A DNA stretch of 64,000 nt from JAGWAJ01 sp026707615. GTDB taxonomy: Bacteria; Acidobacteriota; Vicinamibacteria; Vicinamibacterales; UBA8438. Made by a program: the position numbers and the translations under genes. Each line of letters starts with the position of its first letter. Within the stretch, counting starts at the first letter, position 1. The notes below the pieces were generated by a model. The model saw only the letters and a program-made list of their open reading frames with translations. It made no database searches and had not been told where the DNA came from. Shown piece after piece: positions 32,748 through 40,894 of the stretch. Location of the stretch: assembly GCA_965207595.1 (NCBI GenBank), contig CBDBMW010000011.1, positions 372,001 through 436,000 of the forward strand, written 5' to 3'.

Positions 32748-33968
32748 ATGGATAGCGGATACACCCCGGCGAACAGACCACGAAAGCACAAGCCCCGAGG
32801 CCGGCACCCCGACAAGGCCCTGTCGGCCGCCTTCATCCGTTCCGCCCCGCCCGGACGACACTGCGACGGACAGGGGCTCTACCTCGTCGTCCAGCCCACC
32901 GGCACCCGCAGTTGGGTCCAGCGGCTCGTCATCCGGGGCCGGAAACGCGAACTCGGACTCGGCGGCACGGCCCTGGTATCACTGGCCGAAGCGCGGGACC
33001 GGGCACTGTCGAACCGCAAGCTCGCACGCGCTGGCGGCGATCCCCTGGCCGAGAAGCGCCGCACTGAGGACATGCCGACCTTCGCCGACGCCGCGGCCCG
33101 CGTCGTCGAGCAGAAGCGGGCCGGCTGGCGCAGCCCGCTCCACGCCCGGACCTGGCTGAACAGCCTCGAACACCACGCCTTCCCGCGCATCGGCAACCGG
33201 CCCGTCTCCGAGGTCGCGAGCGCGGACGTGCTGGAGGTCCTCACGCCGATCTGGCACGTGAAGGTCCAGACGGCGCGGAACGTGCGGCAGCGCATCAGCG
33301 CGGTCATGGAGTGGGCGATCGCGATGAACCTGCGCTCCGACAATCCCTGTGACCGGCTCGGGCCGGTGCTCGGCAAGCAGAACGAGGTCGTGCGGCACAT
33401 GCGGGCGCTGCCGCATCGGGACGTGGTGGCGGCGGTCGCGGCGGTTCGGGCGTCGAACGCGGCCGAGGCGGTCAAGCTGTCGTTCGAGTTCCTCGTACTG
33501 ACCGCGGCGCGTTGGGGCGAGGTACGCGGGGCACGATGGGACGAGATGGACACGGAGGACCACGTGTGGACCGTTCCGGCCACGCGGATGAAGGCGAACC
33601 GCGAGCACCGGGTTCCGCTGTGTCGGCGTGCTCTGGACATCCTCGACGCGGCGCGGACGCTCAGCGGTGGCGCCAGCCCGCTCGTGTTCACGACCGGCGA
33701 CGGGGAGCAGCTCGACGAGAAGGTGCTCCGGCGGCTGCTGGAGCGGCAGCGGGTGGCGGCCGTTCCTCACGGCTTCCGATCCTCGTTCCGGGACTGGGCC
33801 GCCGAGGAAACGGAGCACCGTCGGGAGGTCATCGAGGCGGCGCTGGCCCACGTGGTCCGCAACAAGGTGGAGGCGGCGTACGCACGGTCGGACCTGTTCG
33901 GCCGTCGTCGGCGGCTGATGGACGAGTGGTCGGCGTACGTGGTTCCCGAGCGCGGAAGGGCCGGCTGA
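32748..33968 (+). CDS. int: P4-type tyrosine integrase, second intact copy
   Basis: A 406-residue recombinase, clearly homologous over its full length to the integrase at 28235-29437. The arm domain is GQGLYLVVQPTGTRSWVQRLVIRGRKRELGLG. Catalytic blocks are VLTAARWGEVR (Arg I), HGFRSSFRDWA (H-x2-R) and ALAHVVRNKVEAAYAR (His, Tyr). ATG 32748 is used by analogy with the other copy; an in-frame ATG lies at 32742. It sits at the left end of the 7.3-kb island reading inward, so it is the enzyme that inserted the island into the PQQ-dehydrogenase gene. Two strong hairpins follow its stop. Confidence 0.95.
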   Translation: MDSGYTPANRPRKHKPRGRHPDKALSAAFIRSAPPGRHCDGQGLYLVVQPTGTRSWVQRLVIRGRKRELGLGGTALVSLAEARDRALSNRKLARAGGDPLAEKRRTEDMPTFADAAARVVEQKRAGWRSPLHARTWLNSLEHHAFPRIGNRPVSEVASADVLEVLTPIWHVKVQTARNVRQRISAVMEWAIAMNLRSDNPCDRLGPVLGKQNEVVRHMRALPHRDVVAAVAAVRASNAAEAVKLSFEFLVLTAARWGEVRGARWDEMDTEDHVWTVPATRMKANREHRVPLCRRALDILDAARTLSGGASPLVFTTGDGEQLDEKVLRRLLERQRVAAVPHGFRSSFRDWAAEETEHRREVIEAALAHVVRNKVEAAYARSDLFGRRRRLMDEWSAYVVPERGRAG

Positions 33969-34017
33969 GGCCCGGTCATTCTCGCGACCACGCGGCGACA
34001 TCTGCCGCGGTCCGGGG

Positions 34018-34049
34018 GACGCAAGCCGCGCCAAGGCGCGGCTTGCGTC
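34018..34049 (+). terminator. strong hairpin after integrase 2
   Basis: GACGCAAGCCGCGCC (34018-34032) is the exact reverse complement of 34035-34049, with only two bases between the arms. The last pair must open to form a CAAG-type loop. It lies 50 bases after the integrase stop and is followed by CTCTTT. A second hairpin (CGCGGC/GCCGCG) precedes it at about 33991-34010. Confidence 0.7.
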
Positions 34050-34225
34050 AGCTCTGGCTCTTTCCGTGCGGTTCATGATGAGGATGAGGGATAATGGCTG
34101 TGGGCGCGTTCTTCGCGTCCATGAGGAACGTTGGGTTCCCGGCTGCGGTGGTGGCGTTCGGCGACGCCGGGCGCTGGGGAGGACGGCGACGCCGGGCGCT
34201 GACCCCTTCCTGGAGGGACAAATCC

Positions 34226-34312
34226 AGCCGGGAGCGACCCGCGCGGCGGGTGTGACGCAGGAGCACCCGTCGCGCCGGCAAATCGCCAGATTGGCCGGGG
34301 TCGCTCCCGGCT
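34226..34312. ncRNA. perfectly paired 87-nt three-way junction, candidate structured RNA
   Basis: Stem 1: 34226-34240 pairs with 34298-34312, 15 bp perfect. Stem 2: 34241-34252 pairs with 34264-34275, 12 bp with one G-U, 11-base loop. Stem 3: 34276-34284 pairs with 34289-34297, 9 positions with one A-G mismatch, GCCA loop. The stems abut with no unpaired base at the junction. CTTTTCCC follows. No RNA family is recognised. Confidence 0.55.
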
Positions 34313-34397
34313 TTTCCCTGACCCAATCGATGGTCTCGAGCATGGATCGTACGAACTCTGTTTGGTCAGTGGAGTCAACGGTTTACGGAGGGTTCCA

Positions 34398-34462
34398 TGT
34401 GACTGAGGGTGTGACGGTAGGTGTGACTGGGCCTGTGACCGAGTCACAACCATCAAGTCACA
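34398..34462. repeat. TGTGAC iterons at exact 12-bp spacing plus inverted copies
   Basis: TGTGAC occurs at 34398, 34410, 34422 and 34434, each exactly 12 bases after the last. The inverted form GTCACA follows at 34443 and 34457. The fourth copy and the first inverted copy make TGTGACCGAGTCACA, a palindrome with a 3-base centre. This looks like a protein-binding array (replication iterons or a regulator operator). Confidence 0.75.
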
Positions 34463-34813
34463 GTCGAGCGCGGCACAATCGGTGTAGTCTCGGACGGAAA
34501 CGGGCGTTTCGACAGTGGTGATCAAGCCGTCGGACGGATCACAACCGGGCCAGGGCTATCGCCTTCCCGATCTGCTGCTGGCCGTCCCGGTGATCCGCCG
34601 GTTCGTTCGGTCGTGTTCTCCGTCGCCGGTGCTCGATCTTGAGTGTCCGGGCGGCTGGTTTCTGGGTGTCGATTCCGATCCGGATCTCTGCCGTACCTTG
34701 CCTGTGGTCGGGGTCGTCGGTTGGCCTTGGCGGCAGCGGGTTCCCGTCGGTAGTCGCCGAAGGTGCGCCGCGACAGCGGAGCGGCTCGCCGACGGAGCGC
34801 GTCTTCTTGGAGA

Positions 34814-34839
34814 GCGGGCCAGCCTTTCGGCTGGCCCGC
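34814..34839. terminator. 11-bp perfect hairpin with TTTC loop
   Basis: GCGGGCCAGCC (34814-34824) pairs with GGCTGGCCCGC (34829-34839). There is no U-tract on either side. Terminator or structured element of the island, upstream of the DUF2236 gene. Confidence 0.55.
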
Positions 34840-35065
34840 AAGGACTTCTCGCACGGTCGGCCGCGGCAGTCATCCGAAGGACCGGAGCGTCAGCGGAGGA
34901 CCCGCGGCAGCGGGTTGACAGCCGTGGGCGACCGTGCACGCGAGGAACGATGTTCCGAGCGAAGCGAAGAGGGCCTTCAGTGCTTGTCTCGCACCATGAC
35001 CGCGTCTGGCGTCGCACCGGACGACCACCCGACGGGCGACGAACCCGTGAGGGATAGGACTCGGG

Positions 35066-36250
35066 ATGGCTCCGAACTTGCCCTCCGTCTTCGCCGCGGG
35101 GTACGACAAGGCGAAGCTGCTCGATCCCGCGCTCGCGTCGACGTACGTCACCCATCTGCGGATGGGTGATCCGGACGCTGACGCGGTGATGACCGACATT
35201 GCGCGACTCGCCCCCCCCCCCGCGGGGGGGGCTGAGCTTCTGAGAGCTATCGTCGAACAGGACGACAAAATCCTGGGCCGCGCTCCGCAAAGCGTCCAGG
35301 ACTTCGCCCACCGGATAGGTACTCTCCCGGCGTGGTACGACCGGGAGACGGCCCGTCACGGATGTCGGGTGTTTCTCTCGCACCCTGACCAATTCCTGGC
35401 CGCGTTCGCTGGCGGCGCCATCGTGGAGGGCTTCTCCACGATGATCAGCAAGTCGTTCGCGCTGACGGGGCGGATGATCGACGACGGCGTCCGCCGGCTG
35501 AAGCAGAACCTTCGGCATCTCCTCGATATGTTCCTGCCACGGGGCATCGAGCCGTTGGGAGACGGCTGGAGGCTGACGGTCCGTATTCGGTTGGTCCACG
35601 CTCGTGTCCGTTCGTTGTTGATGACTTCCGAGGAATGGGACGACGGCGCCTGGGGGACGCCGGTCAGCGCGGCGCACGTGTCCTTGGCCGCGGCCGCGTT
35701 CTCGGCGCGGCTGCTTCAACTCGCCACGAAGCTCGGGGCGTCGCTCGACCACGATGAGAGGGAGGCGTTCATGGCCGTCTGGAGCTACGCGGCCCACCTG
35801 ATGGGCGTCCCCGAACCCCTGATGTTCCACAGCCAGGCGGAAGGACTTCGCCTGTATCGCGTAGCGACGACCTGCGAGCCGCCGCCGGACCTGGATGCGG
35901 TGGCCCTCGCACACTGCATCGTCAACAGTGCGCCGGTGGTCGTCGGCGTCAGCGAGCCGAGGGCGCGAGCCGCCTTCGCGCAGCACGTCTACCGGGTCTC
36001 GCGAGAACTGGTTGGCGATACGGTGGCCGACCGGCTCCAGTACCCCCCGAGGCGCTTGCTGTCGATCTTGCCGTGGCTGCGGTCACGGGAGCGGCTTCGG
36101 CGGTGGGTTGCCCGGCTCTTCCCCGCGATGGGCTCAGCACACAGGTTCGAGTCCTTCACGAACGTCCTCAGACTCTCGGATCTTGGGGAGTCCGAACTGA
36201 GCTACGACCTGCCGGATCACGTCCGGTCGGATGCATCGAGGAGATGGTGA
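35066..36250 (+). CDS. DUF2236 (MpaB/latex-clearing-like) haem oxygenase family protein
   Basis: A 394-residue protein of the DUF2236/oxygenase MpaB family. Signatures are FLAAFAGGAIVEGFSTMISKSFALTGRMIDDGVRRLKQNLRHLLDM (the R-x2-K helix), GDGWRLTVRIRLVHARVRSLL with the His likely to ligate haem b at about residue 176, and YAAHLMGVPEP. Family members include the rubber oxygenase Lcp. There is no signal peptide. An 11-C run followed by GC and 8 G at 35211-35231 encodes PPPAGG and would be prone to slippage. Its last 7 bases overlap the start of the RND permease gene, so the two are translationally coupled. Substrate unknown. Confidence 0.85.
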   Translation: MAPNLPSVFAAGYDKAKLLDPALASTYVTHLRMGDPDADAVMTDIARLAPPPAGGAELLRAIVEQDDKILGRAPQSVQDFAHRIGTLPAWYDRETARHGCRVFLSHPDQFLAAFAGGAIVEGFSTMISKSFALTGRMIDDGVRRLKQNLRHLLDMFLPRGIEPLGDGWRLTVRIRLVHARVRSLLMTSEEWDDGAWGTPVSAAHVSLAAAAFSARLLQLATKLGASLDHDEREAFMAVWSYAAHLMGVPEPLMFHSQAEGLRLYRVATTCEPPPDLDAVALAHCIVNSAPVVVGVSEPRARAAFAQHVYRVSRELVGDTVADRLQYPPRRLLSILPWLRSRERLRRWVARLFPAMGSAHRFESFTNVLRLSDLGESELSYDLPDHVRSDASRRW

Positions 36251-39200
36251 GTTCGGACGCTGGCGCGATTGGGTGGTGCGCCAGGAATCCGGTGGCCGCG
36301 AATCTGGTGATGTGGATCATCATGGTGAGCGGAGTGCTAGCCGGCGCCGCGGTCACGACGGAGGTCTTTCCCGAGGTGGCGCTCGATCGGATCCGCATCG
36401 ACGTGCCGTATCTCGGCGCGGCCCCCGACGAAGTCGAGCGGGGGGTCGTCATCCGGGTCGAGGAAGCGATCTACGGCATCGACGGCATCGATACCATCCG
36501 GTCAACGGCATCGGAAGGCATGGCATCAGTGACGGTCGACCTGGAACTGGGTGCCGATGTCCGCCGCGTGATCGATGAGGTCAAGAGCAACGTTGACGCG
36601 ATCACCACGTTTCCGGTCGAAGCGGAGAAGCCGACCATCCGCGAGTTGGTGGGCCGGTTTCAGGTAATCGACGTCGTGATCTCGGGTCTGACGGACACGC
36701 ACGCCCTAAAGGTCCTCGCGGAGCGGGTGCGCGACGGGCTGACCGCGCTGCCGGAGATCACGCAGGCCGATATCGTCGGCGCTCCGCCCTACGAGATATC
36801 CATCGAGGTTTCGGAGACCGCGTTGCGGCGGCACCGGCTGACGTTCGATCAGGTGGCGGATGCGGTGCGCCGATCGTCGCTCGACCTGCCCGGCGGTTCG
36901 GTACGGACCGACCGTGGAGAGGTTCTGTTACGGACCGTGGGGCAGGCGTACCGGGGCGAGGAGTACGCGGACCTGACGCTGTGGACGCGCTCGGACGGCA
37001 GCCGTATGCGGCTGGGTGATGTGGCGTCGGTCGTGGACGGGTTCGCGGAAACGGATCACTCGGCGCGTTTCGACGGCGCGCCCGCGGTGATGGTATCGGT
37101 GTTCCGTAGCGGAGCCCAGAGCGCCCTTGCGATCTCGGACGCGACCCGCGCCTACGTCGAGCAACTTCGATCCCGCCTGCCCGAAGGGGTGTCGCTCGCG
37201 CTATGGCAGGATCAGGCCGTCGAGCTGCGCGAACGGCTGTCGCTGATGGCACGCAACGGCATCGCCGGCTTCGTCCTCGTCCTCGCCGTGCTGGCCCTCT
37301 TCCTCGAAGTGCGTCTCGCACTGTGGGTGAGTCTAGGGATCCCGATCTCGTTCCTCGGCGCGGTCGCATTGATGCCGGCGCTAGACGTGTCGATCAACAC
37401 GGTCTCGCTGTTCGCGTTCATCATCGTGCTGGGTATCTTGGTCGATGACGCGATCGTGGTCGGGGAGAACGTCTACCGGCACCAGGAGTCGCACGGGGAC
37501 AATCTGCGAGGTGCGGTCGACGGTGCGCGGGAAGTTTCGGTGCCTGTGGTCTTCGCAGTCCTGACCTCGGCGGCGGCGTTCCTGCCGATGTTGTTCGTTC
37601 CGGGGATGATGGGCAAGATCTTCCGGGTTGTGCCGCTGGTCATCATCCCCTGCCTGCTGATCTCCCTCGTCGAGTCGTTCGGCATCCTCCCGGCACATCT
37701 GGCCCATCGGCGGCTGCGGCCACCGGGACCGGCCGGACCCTGGGAGCGCGTCCGGGGCGCGGTGGCCGGCAGCCTCCGCTGGTTGATGCGGACCGGCTAC
37801 CAGCCGCTTCTCGACGCCGCCCTGCGCTGGCGCTACCTGACTGTCGCCATTGGGGTATCGCTGCTGATCGTGACCGCGGGGATGTTCGGCGGCGGCTGGA
37901 TCCGCTTCTTGTTCTTCCCGCAGGCCGACGCCGGTATCGTGACAGCTTCGGTGACGATGCCGCAGGGAACGGCCGTAGACGTGACGGCCGCGGCGGTCGC
38001 CCAGCTCGAACGGGGCGCCGAACAGCTTCGAGCGGAGTTGCTGGAGGCGACCGGCATCGATCAGGTCCAGCACGTGGCGACGACGATCGGTGACCAACCG
38101 ATGGCGGCGCGAAGCCAGGGTCCGCTGTTCCCGCGGGACATGGCCGCCCCGCACGTGGGTGAAGCCACCATCGAGCTGACGCCAGCCGAGCAACGCCTGC
38201 TCTCCAGCGAAGAAATCGGCGCCCGCTGGCGGGAGTCGACGGGTCCGGTTGCGGCGGCGGTCGAGGTGCGCTACGTCACGTCGCTGATCACAGCCGGCCA
38301 AGACGTTGACGTGCAGCTTGCCGGCCCCGACCTGGACAGCCTGCGCGCCGCCGCTTCCGAGGTCAGGGTCGCGTTGGCCGGGTACGCCGGCGTCTACGCC
38401 ATCACGGACTCGTTCCGCGCGGGAACGGCGGAAGTGCAACTGGGCATCAGGCCCGCGGCCGAGACGCTTGGCCTGTCCCTCCAGGATCTCGGCCGGCAGG
38501 TGCGGCAGGCGTTCTACGGCGAGGAGGCTCAACGGATTCAGCGTGGCCGGGACGATGTGCGGGTCATGGTGCGTTATCCGCGCGAACAGCGACGGTCGCT
38601 CGGCGACATGGAGAACATGCGCATCCGAACGCTGGCTGGCGGCGAAGTACCGTTCAGCCACGTCGCCCGCGTCGAACCCCGGCGCGGCTTCGCCTCCATC
38701 ACGCGCGTCGACCGAAACCGTGCGGTGAACGTGACCGCATCTGTCGACCCCGCCGTCAGCTCGTCGGGAGCGGTCATCGCCGACCTGCGGGCGCGCGTCT
38801 TGCCGGGCGTCGTTGATCGGCATCCCGGCCTCTTCTTCACGTTCGAGGGCATCGAAGGCGAGCAGGCGGAGACAGTCGCGGGGCTCGGCCAGGGGTTCGT
38901 GCTGGCGTTGCTGCTGATATTCACCCTGCTGGCAGTGCCTCTCCGGTCGTACTTGCAGCCGCTCATCATCATGAGCGCAATCCCCTTCGGCCTCATCGGG
39001 GCCGTCTGGGGACATGTGGTCACGGGCCTTGACGTGACGCTGCTGTCGCTGTTCGGTCTCGTGGCGCTCACCGGGGTCGTCGTGAACGACAGCCTCGTGA
39101 TGGTCGACTTCATCAACGAGCGTCGCAAGCGCCTGCCTGACCTGCACGCGGCGCTGCGTGCAGCGGGCGCCGAGCGCTTCCGGCCGATTCTGCTGACCTC

Positions 39201-39429
39201 GATCACGACCTTCGCCGGCCTCACGCCGCTGATGTGGGAAACCGGGTTCCAGGCGCAGTTCCTGGTCCCGATGGCGGTGTCGCTGGCGTTCGGGGTGCTG
39301 TTCGCGACGTTCATCACGCTGTTGCTGGTACCGACGATCTATCTGATTCTGGACGACGTCGCGAGTGTGCCGTGGACGACTGCGGCGCGCTTGTTCCAGC
39401 GCAGAGGCTCCGGGCGGGAGCCGGGTTGA
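36244..39429 (+). CDS. RND efflux permease (HAE1-like)
   Basis: A 1061-residue inner-membrane transporter with the RND plan: TM1 (NPVAANLVMWIIMVSGVLAGAAV), a large periplasmic porter domain, TM2-6 containing GILVDDAIVVGENV with the proton-relay Asp pair (about residue 396), the second porter domain, and TM8-12 with ALTGVVVNDSLVMVDFINERRK and TSITTFAGLTPLMWE. The ATG at 36244 lies inside the end of the DUF2236 gene and directly after GAGGAG. Normal RND pumps need a membrane-fusion protein and an outer-membrane channel; neither is in the island. It therefore either borrows partners or works with the DUF2236 product and the small membrane protein that follows. Confidence 0.93.
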   Translation: MVSSDAGAIGWCARNPVAANLVMWIIMVSGVLAGAAVTTEVFPEVALDRIRIDVPYLGAAPDEVERGVVIRVEEAIYGIDGIDTIRSTASEGMASVTVDLELGADVRRVIDEVKSNVDAITTFPVEAEKPTIRELVGRFQVIDVVISGLTDTHALKVLAERVRDGLTALPEITQADIVGAPPYEISIEVSETALRRHRLTFDQVADAVRRSSLDLPGGSVRTDRGEVLLRTVGQAYRGEEYADLTLWTRSDGSRMRLGDVASVVDGFAETDHSARFDGAPAVMVSVFRSGAQSALAISDATRAYVEQLRSRLPEGVSLALWQDQAVELRERLSLMARNGIAGFVLVLAVLALFLEVRLALWVSLGIPISFLGAVALMPALDVSINTVSLFAFIIVLGILVDDAIVVGENVYRHQESHGDNLRGAVDGAREVSVPVVFAVLTSAAAFLPMLFVPGMMGKIFRVVPLVIIPCLLISLVESFGILPAHLAHRRLRPPGPAGPWERVRGAVAGSLRWLMRTGYQPLLDAALRWRYLTVAIGVSLLIVTAGMFGGGWIRFLFFPQADAGIVTASVTMPQGTAVDVTAAAVAQLERGAEQLRAELLEATGIDQVQHVATTIGDQPMAARSQGPLFPRDMAAPHVGEATIELTPAEQRLLSSEEIGARWRESTGPVAAAVEVRYVTSLITAGQDVDVQLAGPDLDSLRAAASEVRVALAGYAGVYAITDSFRAGTAEVQLGIRPAAETLGLSLQDLGRQVRQAFYGEEAQRIQRGRDDVRVMVRYPREQRRSLGDMENMRIRTLAGGEVPFSHVARVEPRRGFASITRVDRNRAVNVTASVDPAVSSSGAVIADLRARVLPGVVDRHPGLFFTFEGIEGEQAETVAGLGQGFVLALLLIFTLLAVPLRSYLQPLIIMSAIPFGLIGAVWGHVVTGLDVTLLSLFGLVALTGVVVNDSLVMVDFINERRKRLPDLHAALRAAGAERFRPILLTSITTFAGLTPLMWETGFQAQFLVPMAVSLAFGVLFATFITLLLVPTIYLILDDVASVPWTTAARLFQRRGSGREPG

Positions 39430-39447
39430 GCAGGGGGGTGGGTTGAA

Positions 39448-39681
39448 ATGCCGGACGTGCTGGTCGATTGGGTGAACACGCGGGGACCGGTCATCTTGGA
39501 CCGCTTGTACGAGATGCTCCCGCTGATGGTCGTTTCTGCTGTATCGGCAGTCTTGATCGTCTACTGGGCGCTTGGCGAAGACCGCGGCACGGCGTCGACG
39601 AAACCCGCCGATGGTCCTTGGAAGCGACTGCGATCAGTGGGCTACGGGAAGCACCGAAGACCCTCAAGACGCGAACGTTGA
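39448..39681 (+). CDS. small membrane protein downstream of the RND permease
   Basis: A 77-residue protein, MPDVLVDWVNTRGPVILDRLYEMLPLMVVSAVSAVLIVYWALGEDRG, with one membrane segment and a basic tail. It starts 18 bases after the RND stop with a purine-rich GGGGGGTGGG site. Small single-helix proteins can modulate RND pumps (AcrZ does so for AcrB), but there is no sequence match here that I can claim. It is probably the last gene of the DUF2236-RND operon. Confidence 0.6.
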   Translation: MPDVLVDWVNTRGPVILDRLYEMLPLMVVSAVSAVLIVYWALGEDRGTASTKPADGPWKRLRSVGYGKHRRPSRRER

Positions 39682-39890
39682 CGAACGCACCGACCCTGCG
39701 GCAAGGGACTACAATCGACGCTGACCGGTCGGTACACCCCAACGGGGCATCCGCAGTTCCGCAGTTCCGCAGACGATCTGAAGCGTCCTGGAACATCCCG
39801 CTCAGGAAGAGGGATACAACCAGGGATTCACTATCACCGCCGATGCTTAAGGTGCTGTATATGAATGACTTATGCGCTAATCGCGACGGT
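39682..39890. other. right end of the 7.3-kb island
   Basis: Non-coding and AT-richer than its surroundings. A short tandem repeat (GCAGTTCC twice, at about 39750-39770) and the sequence GCTGTATATGAATGACTTATGCG lie just inside the border. No copy of the ACTGACTAG motif of the left end is present. The border itself is CAGC at 39891. Confidence 0.6.
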
Positions 39891-40712
39891 CAGCACCTGA
39901 ACGACCACTGGGATCTCGACCACCCCTTCGAGCGCATCCTCGTCGATACCGCCGTCGCGCCCGACCCGGCCGAGGTCACCTGGATCAACCCGCGGCTCCG
40001 GCGCGGCGAGGAGCGGCGCGTGGTGACGGGCATCCCGGGCAAGACCGGCATCGTCTACACCCTCGACCGCGAGACGGGAGAGTTCCTCTGGGCGCGCCCG
40101 ACCGTTTCGCAGAACGTCGTCAGCGGCATCGACGGCGCCACCGGGGCGGTGACCGAGAACGCCGAGGTGACCTTCACCGCCGCGGGGCAGCAGGTCATGG
40201 CGTGCCCCACCTGGCAGGGCGGCAAGGATTGGGAGGCGGGCGCCTACAGTCCCCTGACCAACCTGATGTACATGCCGCTCCGCCACACCTGCGGCCGCAT
40301 GATGGCCTCGGCCGGCGTCGGCTGGTACGACCTGACGGTCCGGACCGAGGTCACGCCCGGCGAGGAGCACCTGGGCACCATCCAGGCCATTTCGGCCGAG
40401 ACCGGCCGCACCGTCTGGACACACGATCAGCCGGCGTTCACCATGTCGCTCGTCGCCACCGGCGGCGGCCTCGTCTTCGGCGGCGACGCCAACGGCCGCT
40501 TCAAGGCGCTCGACCACGAAACGGGCGAGGTGCTCTGGGAGATCAACCTCGGCTCCCCGGTCACAGGCTTCCCCATCACCTACGCGGTCGACGGGAGGCA
40601 GTACGTCGCCGTCAGCACGGGCTACTCGCTGAACACGCTGGGCCTGGCTGCGCTCACCCCGGACCATCGCCCGAGCGCCGGCAACACCCTGTTCGTCTTC
40701 GCGTTGCCCTGA
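39891..40712 (+). pseudogene. PQQ-dependent dehydrogenase, 3' part, separated by the island
   Basis: From CAG CAC CTG AAC this encodes HLNDHWDLDHPFERILVDTAVAPDPAEVTWINPRLRRGEERRVVTGIPGKTGIVYTLDRETGEFLWA through LFVFALP and a stop at 40712. It is the exact continuation of the 5' part ending at 32593. Alone it has no native start; a short open stretch upstream (ATG at 39861) belongs to the island. It aligns with the last 270 residues of the paralogue at 29583-31358. Confidence 0.93.
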
Positions 40713-40728
40713 CGCCGAACGGTCCGCC

Positions 40729-40785
40729 GGGAGTCTGCGCCGTGGAACGGGACTCCTGGGGTGGGCGAGGCGCCGAGCGGAGCCG
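40729..40785 (+). repeat. dispersed intergenic repeat, copy at 40.7 kb
   Basis: GGGAGTCTGCGCCG (40729-40742), GGAACGG, then GGCGCCGAGCGGAGCCG (40769-40785). It shares both blocks in the same order with the copy at 2324. It begins 17 bases after the stop of the split PQQ gene. Confidence 0.7.
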
Positions 40786-40894
40786 TCGGGCGGCGCATGG
40801 CGGCCTTGCGTCCGGGTGATGCAAGGCCACCCATGACCGCCGACCAGTAGTCGCTGCGGTACAGAAACCGCTCAGGGCGGAGGCGGGATTCGCG

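Larger units (their letters stand above)
33969..35065. other. 1.1-kb structured non-coding region of the island
   Basis: No convincing gene. The frames present (for example 34515-35057 plus) are Arg/Ser-rich and lack motifs. The stretch does hold a dense set of structures: two hairpins after the integrase, an 18-bp direct repeat (CGGCGACGCCGGGCGCTG twice, about 34158 and 34188), a three-way junction at 34226-34312, a TGTGAC iteron array at 34398-34462 and a hairpin at 34814-34839. It may contain replication, packaging or regulatory RNA functions of the island. Confidence 0.6.
32594..39890. mobile_element. 7.3-kb integrase island inserted in a PQQ-dehydrogenase gene
   Basis: The target gene breaks at CAGC (32590-32593) and resumes at CAGC (39891-39894). 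Precise removal of 32594-39894 restores the reading frame ...WYYQHLNDHWDLDHPF..., the same sequence as in the intact paralogue. The island carries its integrase at the left end, then a structured non-coding kilobase, DUF2236, an RND permease and a small membrane protein. It has no mobilisation or transfer genes. The left end resembles the att-proximal ends of the neighbouring island. Confidence 0.93.

Noticed and set aside
34515..35057. Plus-strand open frame of 180 codons in the island
   Set aside because: Arg/Ser/Gly-rich, no recognisable domain, no ribosome site, and it spans a perfect hairpin; treated as non-coding.
39468..39890. Extension of the 3' PQQ-dehydrogenase frame upstream into the island
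   Set aside because: The residues before HLNDHWD do not match the paralogue and the upstream bases belong to the island; the frame is open by chance.
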